A stretch of DNA of 14,066 nucleotides, from contig JAEWFK010000015.1 of NCBI GenBank assembly GCA_023388835.1, positions 1 through 14,066 on the forward strand, given 5' to 3'. The translations under genes were made by a program, and so were the position numbers. Below the pieces are notes generated by a model that was not told where the DNA came from, searched no databases, and saw nothing but the letters and a program-made list of their open reading frames with translations. The first letter of the stretch is position 1. The number at the start of each line of letters is the position of its first letter. Positions 5,010-12,284 of this stretch are shown here, one piece after another. Source of the DNA: Pseudomonadota bacterium (GTDB lineage: Bacteria; Pseudomonadota; Gammaproteobacteria; Burkholderiales; Burkholderiaceae_B).

Positions 5010-7142
5010 CTAGAATGCGAAGCTGACATCCACCCCGGCCGACCAATTGCGCCCCGGAGCCGGCTCGTAGTAGCGCTGATTGCCTTCATTGACGATGACT
5101 GAGCCGGCATAGCGGCGGTCGAACAGATTGTCGACACGGGCATAGCTTCCTATCCGCCATGGCCCATTGCGCCATACGTATCCGGCGTGCGCGCCCGCTA
5201 TGAAATAAGACGGTGCCGCTTCGGTATTACCGTCATTGACCTGGACGCTGCTCAGGTAGCGCCCTTCGATACCCGCGCGGAACCCTTCTTCAGGCATCCA
5301 GTCCAGACTCATGTATAAGGCCTGGCGGGCGATGCCCGGGATCCGATTGCCCGCTCGCAACTGCTTGTCGGGACTGTCGGCCTGCGTGCAGCTGGGCGTG
5401 GTGCAGTCATCACGATAGGTCGCATCCACCCATCCATAGGCAATCTGACCGCGCAGGTCCTGATAAAGATGACCGCTCCAGGCGAGTTCAAGACCGGTGC
5501 GCCGGGTGCGGCCCGCGTTCTGATAGGTGGTCCGGCCAAAGCTTGCGTCGGCCGCGACGATTTCATCGTTCGTGCGGCTCTGGTAGACAGCAGCCGTCAA
5601 TATTCCGCCTGCGACTCGCGCCTTCGCTCCCAATTCCACCGTGGTATTGACCGAAGGCGCCAGATCGAAGTTCAGTCCGGGCAGCCCATCGTTGCGATAG
5701 GAGATCTCGTTGAAAGTGGGCGTTTCGAAGCCGCGCCCTGCGGACACATAAAGACTGAAATCATCGGTGGGCGAGTATCGCAAGGAGCCGACCGGCAACC
5801 ATTCCTTGTACCGGGCATCGCCGCTGTCGTCTCCGTTGCCCGAAGTCATGAAGTGGTCCTGGGAATCAAACCGGATGGTGCTGTGACGCAGCCCGGCGTC
5901 CAGCGTCCACTCGGGCGCAAATTGCCACGACGCCTGCAGGTAGGGATCGATATTCGACACCTTATTGGTCTCGTCTCTTCTTAGCCCGCCCTTCACGCCC
6001 AAGCTTGACTCCGCAAAGTTCTCGTAGCCGCGCCTTTCTTCACGCAGTTCGTCATAGGCGAGGCCGGCAATCACGGTCAGCGGTCTACCGCCGAGCTCAT
6101 ATCGGCTGGTCCAGCGGACGTCTGCGCCGGCATATCGGCGCGCGAGATCAATGACCCCGCCGCTGTGCTGGGGGTTGCGTTGGGCCACGGCCGGAATGGC
6201 CAGGTACTGCACCATGTCGCGCTCGCCGTAATAGACCATGGCGCGCAACTCCTGGCCGCCATCCAGCCGCTTGTCGAACACCAGGCCGCCCTGCGTCTGG
6301 TCCACCGACTTGCGGGTGTTGTACACGGTGGCGTTCTCTACCGCGCTTTCCGGGTCGTTCTCAAAGGCTTCACGCGCCAGCCCTAAGGGGTCATTCGCTT
6401 TGACACTGACGGAATTCGCGATGACGGTAAGCCGCGTATCGTCATCGAACTGAAGCCCGAGCTTTGCATTGCCCAGGTTCTTGCGCGCCCCGCTATGCTC
6501 GCGGAAGCCCTGCGTGGTGTAACGATTCAGGCTTACCACATAATCGAGTTCCGTCTCGCCAAGGTCGGTAAGCCCACGCGCCTTCGCGCCATAGCGCCAT
6601 GATCCATGGCTGCCGGCCGTCAGGGAGCCGGAGAGTTCCGGAGGCAAGCGGCCTTCTTCGGTGAAGACCTGTATGACGCCACCAGAGGAATTTCCGTATA
6701 GGGCCGAGAACGGCCCGCGCAACACTTCGATGTGCTCGATACTGGCAATATCGATATTGGATGTCTGTCCTTGACCGTCGGGCATGGTGCCGGGAATGCC
6801 GTCGACATAAAGCCGTACTCCTCTGACTCCAAAGGTGGACCGGGCGCCGAATCCGCGTATGGACACCTGAAGGTCCTGTGCGTAGTTTTCGCGGTTCTGG
6901 ATCTGCAAGCCGGGCACGCCGCCCAGGCTCTCCGAGAGATTGATGCCCGCGCGCGCGCTGCGCATTTCGTCACCGGCAATCACCGACACTGAAGCCGGCG
7001 TCTCCATGACGGAGGTTTCCATCCGGGTGGAACTCACCACCACCGGCTCCAAGGTGCGTACGTTTTCTTGTGCCACAGACGCCTCGGCCAACCCCAGTAG
7101 GAGCGGCACCCCGCCCCACAGCCGCCAGTCCCCTCCTTTCAT
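5010..7142 (-). CDS. yncD: TonB-dependent outer-membrane receptor, YncD/PqqU type
   Basis: A 710-residue outer-membrane receptor. It has a signal peptide (cleavage near ASVA|QENV, residue 24), a TonB box (EPVVVSST, 32-39), a plug domain (about 45-165) with SIRGFGARSTFGVRGVRLYV and IEVLRGPFSALYGNSSGGV, and a 22-strand barrel ending in Phe. Resemblance to E. coli YncD runs nearly end to end, for example NLSESLGGVPGLQIQNRENY, YVDGIPGTMPDGQGQTSNID, GRGFETPTFNEISYR and YAGSVIVNEGNQRYYEPAPG. E. coli YncD has been renamed PqqU because it imports pyrroloquinoline quinone, so PQQ is the best-guess ligand; siderophore uptake is the alternative. I start at ATG 7142, behind GGGAGGA (7147-7153 on the plus strand), because it begins directly with a signal peptide; a GTG at 7175 would add 11 residues. 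It is monocistronic, with a shared terminator at 4973. Confidence 0.93.
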   Translation of the reverse strand: MKGGDWRLWGGVPLLLGLAEASVAQENVRTLEPVVVSSTRMETSVMETPASVSVIAGDEMRSARAGINLSESLGGVPGLQIQNRENYAQDLQVSIRGFGARSTFGVRGVRLYVDGIPGTMPDGQGQTSNIDIASIEHIEVLRGPFSALYGNSSGGVIQVFTEEGRLPPELSGSLTAGSHGSWRYGAKARGLTDLGETELDYVVSLNRYTTQGFREHSGARKNLGNAKLGLQFDDDTRLTVIANSVSVKANDPLGLAREAFENDPESAVENATVYNTRKSVDQTQGGLVFDKRLDGGQELRAMVYYGERDMVQYLAIPAVAQRNPQHSGGVIDLARRYAGADVRWTSRYELGGRPLTVIAGLAYDELREERRGYENFAESSLGVKGGLRRDETNKVSNIDPYLQASWQFAPEWTLDAGLRHSTIRFDSQDHFMTSGNGDDSGDARYKEWLPVGSLRYSPTDDFSLYVSAGRGFETPTFNEISYRNDGLPGLNFDLAPSVNTTVELGAKARVAGGILTAAVYQSRTNDEIVAADASFGRTTYQNAGRTRRTGLELAWSGHLYQDLRGQIAYGWVDATYRDDCTTPSCTQADSPDKQLRAGNRIPGIARQALYMSLDWMPEEGFRAGIEGRYLSSVQVNDGNTEAAPSYFIAGAHAGYVWRNGPWRIGSYARVDNLFDRRYAGSVIVNEGNQRYYEPAPGRNWSAGVDVSFAF

Positions 7143-7385
7143 CCCGTCCTCCCATATTGACGTTGATATTTTCACTTATGACTCTTGAGCCGGTGGCGCT
7201 CAGCAAGTCTCCCGCCTGTGTGAAAGAATCGGAGCGAAGATCACAATCCTCAACGCCCGCCGTCGACGCCATCGACTTCATTTTCATCATGCGAAAATCT
7301 CGGTCCGCCCAGATCCGTGTGAGCGGGTTGCGGCCGGGAACAGCGCTTGCAGCGGCAGGTTTCAACACAACCACAGGGGGCATCT
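7143..7385. promoter_or_regulatory. Divergent control region between the TonB receptor and the PRC-barrel gene
   Basis: These 243 bases must carry the promoters of both divergent genes. The clearest element is a dyad ATTTTC (7280-7285), seven bases, GAAAAT (7293-7298), which could be an operator. Neither a convincing sigma-70 promoter nor a Fur box was found by eye. Ribosome sites are clear at both edges: GGGAGGA for the receptor and AGGGGG (7375-7380) for the PRC gene. Confidence 0.35.
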
Positions 7386-8165
7386 ATGCTGCGTAGAGTG
7401 AACAGCCTGCTTGGCTACAACCTGCAGGCCACGGACGGCGAACTCGGCAAGGTCAAGGACGTTTTTTTCGACGATGAGAAATGGACCATACGTTATCTGG
7501 TCGTGGAAACAGGCAGTTGGCTCAACAGTCGACAAGTGCTGATCTCACCGTACTCAGTATCCCGCGTTGATGAGGTCGACGAGTCCATCATGGTCCGCCT
7601 GACCCAGGACCAGGTCAAGGGCAGCCCGGATATCGACACCCACCAGCCCGTTTCACGTCAGATGGAAGGCGACCTATCCAGCTATTACGGCCTGGGGAAC
7701 TATTGGATCGGGCCGGAATTATGGGGAACGGGCGGCTACCCTATTGTCGGAGCGCCCAATGTGGCCGGAGGCGGTCACATCCCGAGCCGGGCCGAAGAGC
7801 TGCTGCAGCAGGCATCGGACAATCCTGAAGACTACCACCTGCGCAGCGCTCAGAACGTGAGCGGTCACCATATCCAGGGCACGGACGAAGAAATCGGACA
7901 CGTTGAAGACTTCGTGTATGACGATGAGAGCTGGGCCCTGCGGTATTTCATTGTCGATACGCGAAACTGGTGGCCGGGTGGCAGAAAGGTGCTGCTGGCG
8001 ACGCAATGGGTCGACCGGATCGATTGGTCAGGATCGCTCGTGTATGTGAATCTGACTCAGGACCAGATTCGCAATAGCCCCGAACATGACCCGGATCAAC
8101 CATTGGACCGGACTGTCGAAACCACGCTGCACCAGCATTACGGAAAGCGCAGTTACTGGGAGTGA
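7386..8165 (+). CDS. Tandem PRC-barrel domain protein
   Basis: A 259-residue protein with no signal peptide or membrane segment, so probably cytoplasmic. It is an internal duplication: residues 7-107 and 154-258 align along their whole length. Matching pieces include GELGKVKDVFFDDEKWTIRY with EEIGHVEDFVYDDESWALRY, VRLTQDQVKGSP with VNLTQDQIRNSP, and a YYG...YW / HYG...YW ending. Each half is a PRC-barrel, the small beta-barrel named from the photosynthetic reaction centre H subunit and RimM, plus a shared tail. A Gly/Pro-rich linker (about 108-153) joins them. Such stand-alone proteins are often stress-related but have no defined activity; no catalytic residues are evident. ATG 7386 is chosen for the AGGGGG at 7375-7380; an upstream ATG at 7347 lacks this. 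The gene runs 13 bp into the convergent oxidoreductase gene. Confidence 0.85.
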   Translation: MLRRVNSLLGYNLQATDGELGKVKDVFFDDEKWTIRYLVVETGSWLNSRQVLISPYSVSRVDEVDESIMVRLTQDQVKGSPDIDTHQPVSRQMEGDLSSYYGLGNYWIGPELWGTGGYPIVGAPNVAGGGHIPSRAEELLQQASDNPEDYHLRSAQNVSGHHIQGTDEEIGHVEDFVYDDESWALRYFIVDTRNWWPGGRKVLLATQWVDRIDWSGSLVYVNLTQDQIRNSPEHDPDQPLDRTVETTLHQHYGKRSYWE

Positions 8166-9508
8166 GCTTCGCGCGCTTGTGTCGCCTCGAGCTGCTTGCG
8201 CAGTTCGAAGGCGCGCGTGGAAGTATCGATCTCTACATCCGCCCAAGTAATGACTGTATCCGCAGCGACGGGCCGCTTCAGGCGCACGCCATGCGCCAGG
8301 CCCAGCGGTACGGCACCGAGCTGCAGGGAACGCTCGACAGGAAGGAGTTTCCCCCAGACGGTATAACCACCTTCACCGTCTAATGTTTCGCCTGCATTCA
8401 ATGAGCGTTTGGATGTGGCGGCCACATCGGCTATCCATTGCGATGGTGTTCCGGTGGCTTCGCCGCGCAAGGCGACCGAAGCCACCGACATTCCGACTTC
8501 CAGCCCGATGAGATGCCAACGCTTGTACAAGGTAAAGTAGCGGCCGCTCGGATCGGTATGCGCGTTATATTCCTCGAAACAGTTCCGTATATACGGCGTA
8601 TCTCCTTCTACCGTGACCCAGACGCCCATGCGGATGTCGTACGGTATGCTGCGGCCATCCGGTTCCAGGCAGGACACGACTTCGACCATGCCCTTGCGCT
8701 CCAGCACGCCGCCTTCTGACACAGGGCGCGTCACAAAAGGGATGTCCGCAATGCCGGCGGGCGGGTACAGCAGGCCGTCGGAGGGAACGCCCAGCCCGGT
8801 GGCATTGGCCACTGCCGCGCTTTCGATCGACGGCTTGGATCCGTCGAGAAAGCTGTTGAACATCTTGGGGTTCAGGCCGCCGCGCTCAGCCTGTTCCGGC
8901 GTGAGCCCGTAATAGCTCCAGACGGTCTCCGGTGTGGAGCTGCGGAAATGGGGAAGCCATTTGTGTCCGCGCCCTGCCGCCACCACCGGGAAGCCGCAGC
9001 TGCGGGCCCAGTCGACCAGGTCGCATATCAGCGCCGGCTGGTCGCCATAGGCCAGTGAATACACGACGCCCGCTTCCTGCGCACGCAAGGCGAGCAAGGG
9101 ACCGCAGAAGGCGTCGGCCTCGACCGTGACATTGACCACGTGCTTGCCATGTGCAAATGCCATGAGGCAATGATCGACGGCGGCAATGGGATTACCGGTG
9201 CACTCAACAACCACATCGATACGGTCATCGCGCAGCATGGCGTGCCAGTCGTCCGTGACCCAGGTGGTGCCCTGCGCGATGGCTTCGTCCAGATCGACAG
9301 CCTGCGCGCGGGCCGGCTCCCAACCCACCCGCTCCAGGTTGCGACGGGCGGCCTCGGGGGAAAGGTCTCCCACGACGGCGAGGTGGACACCCGGTGTGCG
9401 CGGCACTTGAGCGAGATACATGGAACCGAATTTTCCTGCGCCGATCAGACCCACCCTGACAGGGCGGCCGGCTGACTGACGGGCCTGGAGCTTCGCGTAC
9501 AGACTCAT
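8153..9508 (-). CDS. NAD(P)-dependent oxidoreductase, homoserine-dehydrogenase-like Rossmann fold with SAF-like C-terminus
   Basis: A 451-residue cytoplasmic protein. Residues 17-30 (VRVGLIGAGKFGSM) form a Rossmann dinucleotide-binding motif. DVVVECTGNPIAAVDHCLMAFAHGKHVVNVTVEAD continues the fold as in homoserine dehydrogenase/Gfo-Idh-MocA-type N-domains. A central conserved block (GRGHKWLPHFRSSTPETVW, then FNSFLDGSKPSIESAAVANA) probably carries the substrate site. The last part from about residue 365 (LPVERSLQLGAVPLGLAHGVRLKRPVAADTVITWADVEID) looks like a SAF domain, found in sialic acid synthases, antifreeze proteins and FlgA. The combination is a recognised but mostly uncharacterised family, with some members tied to sugar-acid or polyol catabolism; I cannot name a substrate. 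The ATG at 9508 has GGAGA 10 bases upstream. It follows arsC by 71 bp on the same strand and may be co-transcribed. It overlaps the PRC gene by 13 bp. Confidence 0.82.
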   Translation of the reverse strand: MSLYAKLQARQSAGRPVRVGLIGAGKFGSMYLAQVPRTPGVHLAVVGDLSPEAARRNLERVGWEPARAQAVDLDEAIAQGTTWVTDDWHAMLRDDRIDVVVECTGNPIAAVDHCLMAFAHGKHVVNVTVEADAFCGPLLALRAQEAGVVYSLAYGDQPALICDLVDWARSCGFPVVAAGRGHKWLPHFRSSTPETVWSYYGLTPEQAERGGLNPKMFNSFLDGSKPSIESAAVANATGLGVPSDGLLYPPAGIADIPFVTRPVSEGGVLERKGMVEVVSCLEPDGRSIPYDIRMGVWVTVEGDTPYIRNCFEEYNAHTDPSGRYFTLYKRWHLIGLEVGMSVASVALRGEATGTPSQWIADVAATSKRSLNAGETLDGEGGYTVWGKLLPVERSLQLGAVPLGLAHGVRLKRPVAADTVITWADVEIDTSTRAFELRKQLEATQAREAHSQ

Positions 9509-9579
9509 GATGTATTTGTCTCCGTATCGGCTGCGGCACGCCTGGTGCGCAGACCATTCTTCTAGGGAAGTTTTCTGGT

Positions 9580-9924
9580 TTACAGAATTTCTTGCACGAG
9601 GTCCGCGGGCCGACACAGGCGGGTGCCCTTGGAGGTCACGACAAACGGCCGGTTCATCAGAATGGGATGTTCCTCCATAGCGAGAAGCAGCTTATCGTCA
9701 CTGACCCCCGGGTCGTCGAGGCCCAGCTCGGAATACAGGCTCTCCTTGCTGCGCACGGCATCGCGCACGCTCAGGCCGGCGTCAGCAATCAACTGCGCCA
9801 AGGCCTCGCGCTTCAGCGGCTCCTTCAGATACTCGATGATCTCCACTTGATAACCGTGATCCTGCAGCACCTGCAGAACCGTTCGCGATGTACCGCAGCG
9901 CGGGTTGTGATAAATGACTGCCAT
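9580..9924 (-). CDS. arsC: Arsenate reductase, glutaredoxin-dependent (ArsC)
   Basis: A 114-residue thioredoxin-fold enzyme that reduces arsenate to arsenite using glutathione and glutaredoxin. The catalytic cysteine is Cys10 in HNPRCGTSR. The three arginines that form the oxyanion site in E. coli plasmid ArsC (Arg60, 94 and 107) have counterparts here at Arg58 (VRSKE), Arg92 (LMNRPFV) and Arg105 (RLCRPADLV), so it should be a true arsenate reductase rather than a YffB/Spx-like relative. Start ATG 9924 is supported by AAGGAA six bases upstream; the longer in-frame extension to 10008 has no domain content. No arsR, arsB or acr3 is nearby, so this is the stand-alone chromosomal form. It is divergent from the peroxidase gene across 102 bp, in which no clear promoter was seen. 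Confidence 0.92.
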   Translation of the reverse strand: MAVIYHNPRCGTSRTVLQVLQDHGYQVEIIEYLKEPLKREALAQLIADAGLSVRDAVRSKESLYSELGLDDPGVSDDKLLLAMEEHPILMNRPFVVTSKGTRLCRPADLVQEIL

Positions 9925-10026
9925 ATGGATTTCCTTGCCGAGTGGGGAAAGGCATGATATCAGAGCGCCAAATGGGCCGTCGGCGCACTTCTGGTAAATT
10001 AAGGTCATCGCTGCGCAACCGTACCC

Positions 10027-10533
10027 ATGGACACGATCTATTCCTTTTCCGCGCGTGCCATCGACGGCCGTGAAGTCTCAATGGCCGAATACGCCGGCCA
10101 AGTCCTGCTTGTCGTCAACGTCGCCTCCGAATGCGGTTTCACACCCCAGTATGCAGGGCTCGAGACGCTTCATCGCGATTACCGCGACCAGGGATTTTCA
10201 GTGCTCGCGTTTCCTTGCAATCAGTTCGGCGCCCAGGAACCGGGCGACGCACAGGCAATCTCCGATTTTTGCGCATCTCGATACGCCATCAGCTTTCCGT
10301 TGTTCGAAAAGATCGACGTCAACGGCCCGCGAGCCCACCCCTTGTACAAATGGCTGAAAAGCCAGAAGGCCGGCATTCTTGGCAGCGAAAGCATCAAATG
10401 GAATTTCAGCAAATTCCTTGTCAACCGAGAGGGCCGGGTGATCCAGCGTCTGGGCCCCACCGCCAAGCCCGAGAGCCTGCGCAAGGAAATTGAACGCGCA
10501 TTGGCGGCCGAACGCATCAAAGGAAAGTTATGA
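10027..10533 (+). CDS. gpx: Glutathione peroxidase family thiol peroxidase (Gpx/BtuE)
   Basis: A 168-residue soluble peroxidase that reduces H2O2 and organic hydroperoxides. The catalytic tetrad is complete: Cys36 (VASECGFTPQY, cysteine rather than selenocysteine), Gln70 (FPCNQFGAQEPG), and Trp125 and Asn126 (KWNFSKFLV). Cys82 (DFCASRY) is placed where non-selenium bacterial and plant enzymes have the resolving cysteine, so thioredoxin is a likelier reductant than glutathione, as for E. coli BtuE. The ATG at 10027 is the natural start (MDTIYSFSARAIDG) although no clear Shine-Dalgarno precedes it. The stop overlaps the next gene's start as ATGA, so the two should be translated together. A cytoplasmic location is expected because there is no signal peptide. 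Confidence 0.95.
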   Translation: MDTIYSFSARAIDGREVSMAEYAGQVLLVVNVASECGFTPQYAGLETLHRDYRDQGFSVLAFPCNQFGAQEPGDAQAISDFCASRYAISFPLFEKIDVNGPRAHPLYKWLKSQKAGILGSESIKWNFSKFLVNREGRVIQRLGPTAKPESLRKEIERALAAERIKGKL

Positions 10534-11429
10534 TCGATCTCACTGGGCCGGGACATCGCTCGGTGACCGAGCCCCATGCAAGCCACGGCAGCGTGGGAAC
10601 ATCGCTCGACGGTAACGATTTACCGCGCCCCGCACGATCGTGGCGGCTGGCTTGGCTGTCCCTGTGCACGGCCGTGCTGGCCGGCTGCGCGAGCAGTCCC
10701 TCGCCGAATATCGTGCTGATCCCGGACGCCACTGATCAAGTCAGTAGCAGCGAGGGCCTCTTTGCGCAGCCGGTCAAATGGAAACGCAGCAAGCCCGCTT
10801 GTGAAGGCCAGTGCCCCACCCTGGAAGTGGACACCCTGGTCTTCGCCGGCAACACAGGGTTGACCCGCCTGGTGGATCACGCGTTGGCGATGATGACCGG
10901 CGTCAATCAGGACCAGCCGCCTCACTACGATGATATCGCCGGCTTCGAGGAATATTACTGGCAGGTCGCCGGTTCGCGGGACAGTGTCATCCTGGCGGCG
11001 AAACTGCGCTATCGGAGCAAGCATCTCACCGTCATCGAGCTGGACAGCTGGCAGTATTTCACCGGCGCGGCCCATGGCATCGGAGCCACGCAGTTCCTGA
11101 ACTGGGACAACGCGAGCGGAACCGTCATTTCCCTGGAAAAGGTCTTGACGCCCGGTGGACGCCCGAAGTTCGACGCCGCACTGCGGCGAGCCCATGCGCG
11201 GTGGCAGCAGGATCAGCCTGATCCTCAAGCCGACCCCGACACCTGGAAGCGGCTCTGGCCCTTCCAGCCCAGCGAAAATTTCGCCTTTACTGACCAGGGT
11301 ATCGTGGTGAAGTACAACAGCTATGAGCTGGCGCCGTATTCATACGGGCAGCCCGAGCTATTGATTCCGTACGAGGATCTCGGAGACGTACTGCGGGTCG
11401 ACTACCTGCCCATGCGTGCCGGAAACTGA
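10530..11429 (+). CDS. Putative lipoprotein with RsiV/DUF3298-like domain
   Basis: A 299-residue predicted lipoprotein. A hydrophobic stretch (LAWLSLCTAVL, 40-50) ends in a lipobox L-A-G-C with Cys53 as the lipidation site, pointing to the periplasmic face of a membrane. The C-terminal half (about 150-290) resembles the RsiV/DUF3298 fold: YFTGAAHGIGATQFLNWDN echoes the GGAHP-type motif, followed by SLEKVLTPGGRPKFDAAL and ENFAFTDQGIVVKYNSYELAPYSYGQ. In RsiV this fold binds lysozyme; here no anti-sigma segment is present, so the role is unknown. Start ATG 10530 overlaps the gpx stop (ATGA) and has AAAGGAAAG ending 2 bases before it, inside gpx. That start leaves a 38-residue polar N-region, unusually long for a lipoprotein; GTG codons at 10563 and 10593 are alternatives. 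It converges on the ankyrin gene 27 bp away. Confidence 0.8.
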   Translation: MIDLTGPGHRSVTEPHASHGSVGTSLDGNDLPRPARSWRLAWLSLCTAVLAGCASSPSPNIVLIPDATDQVSSSEGLFAQPVKWKRSKPACEGQCPTLEVDTLVFAGNTGLTRLVDHALAMMTGVNQDQPPHYDDIAGFEEYYWQVAGSRDSVILAAKLRYRSKHLTVIELDSWQYFTGAAHGIGATQFLNWDNASGTVISLEKVLTPGGRPKFDAALRRAHARWQQDQPDPQADPDTWKRLWPFQPSENFAFTDQGIVVKYNSYELAPYSYGQPELLIPYEDLGDVLRVDYLPMRAGN

Positions 11430-11457
11430 CGAAAAGAGCGCGCACAGCCGCTTTCGT
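11429..11457. terminator. Possible short hairpin terminator between two convergent genes
   Basis: ACGAAA (11429-11434) pairs with TTTCGT (11452-11457), and after a 3-base bulge GCG pairs with CGC. It occupies the whole 27-bp gap between the lipoprotein and ankyrin stops. The stem is weak and lacks a run of T on either side, so the call is tentative. Confidence 0.3.
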
Positions 11458-12284
11458 TAATCTTCGCCGGTCTCGAAGCGATCAAGATTGAAGTAACGCG
11501 ACGTCCCTTCTTCCGCCGCGCCTTTCGGGCCCTGCCGGTCGACAGGCGATTCGGGCAGCTTGCGACCTTCCCGCAAGGCTTGGGTGCGCTTCGCCACGGC
11601 GTCCAGTTCCTCGGCCAAACGCGCATGGCCGCGCTCCCTCGCCCAGTCAGAAGCGGCGAGCTTCTGAAGGTTGGCTGTGGTGGCGTCCGCGCCGCGATCC
11701 AGCAAGAGCTGCACGGTTTCGCGATCCCCCGAATAAGCAGCCATCATGAGCGCGGTCGTACCGTCGGGGGCGGGGGCGTTGACGATGGCGCCCTGATCCA
11801 GCAGCATGCGTGTGGTGCCGGACTGGCCTTTCGAAGCGGCGTAATGCAGCGGCGTCCATCCCAGACGGTTGACCTGGGCGCCGCGCTTGATCAGCGCCTG
11901 CGCCCTTTCCGTATCACCCAGAAGCGCCAGATACATCAGCGGGGTTTCGCCGTGGCGGTTCACCACTTCGACTTTTGTCTTCCGGTTCGCCAACAAGGCG
12001 TCATAGACTTTCCATGCGCCCGTGCGGATCGCCAGCATCAAAGCCGGAAGCCCTTCAGTATCGACATCATTAGGGTCCACGCCACGTGCGAGCAACTGCC
12101 GAACGTTGGATTCCCGGTCGTTGACGATGTCCAGCCACCAGACTTCGGGAGGCGCGGCCAGAACGCTCGCCCCGACGCTCAAGGCAGCCAGGCCGGCTGC
12201 CAGCCTGAACCGGGGGCGGGCCCGCCCTTGCCGGTTTTCGCCCGTTTCGGCTACGAGGTCTGGGGTATCACTGCCTGTCTTCAT
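11457..12284 (-). CDS. Exported ankyrin-repeat protein, translationally coupled to tatD
   Basis: A 275-residue protein with a hydrophobic export segment (FRLAAGLAALSVGASVLA, 26-43; cleavage probably near LAA|PPE) followed by about five ankyrin repeats. Repeats are seen at roughly 46-77 (degenerate), 78-110 (EGLPALMLAIRTGAWKVYDAL), 111-140 (HGETPLMYLALLGDTERAQA), 141-172 (LGWTPLHYAASKG...) and 174-204 (DGTTALMMAAYSGDRETVQL), with a decayed sixth to about 230. The join between repeats three and four is shortened by a few residues. Ankyrin repeats bind proteins, so this is probably a periplasmic binding or scaffold protein; no enzyme domain is present. The ATG overlaps the tatD stop (ATGA) with GAGG six bases upstream, so the start is well supported, yet it leaves a 25-residue polar, basic N-region before the hydrophobic core. 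The partner is unknown. Confidence 0.87.
   Translation of the reverse strand: MKTGSDTPDLVAETGENRQGRARPRFRLAAGLAALSVGASVLAAPPEVWWLDIVNDRESNVRQLLARGVDPNDVDTEGLPALMLAIRTGAWKVYDALLANRKTKVEVVNRHGETPLMYLALLGDTERAQALIKRGAQVNRLGWTPLHYAASKGQSGTTRMLLDQGAIVNAPAPDGTTALMMAAYSGDRETVQLLLDRGADATTANLQKLAASDWARERGHARLAEELDAVAKRTQALREGRKLPESPVDRQGPKGAAEEGTSRYFNLDRFETGED

Noticed and set aside
6970..7383. Open frame across the receptor upstream region and its 5' end on the minus strand
   Set aside because: It overlaps the receptor signal peptide and plug in another frame and has no recognisable domain; the clear ribosome site at 7147-7153 belongs to the receptor.
7143..7385. Cobalamin riboswitch upstream of the TonB receptor
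   Set aside because: The minus strand has a GCGGGAGACTTGC stretch loosely like a B12 box, but the rest of the conserved core (GCCACTG and the central elements) is missing.
9559..9576. CTTC-TAGG-GAAG followed by TTTTCT as a plus-strand terminator
   Set aside because: The stem is only four bp and no plus-strand gene ends there; on the minus strand it lies between arsC and the oxidoreductase without a T-tract.
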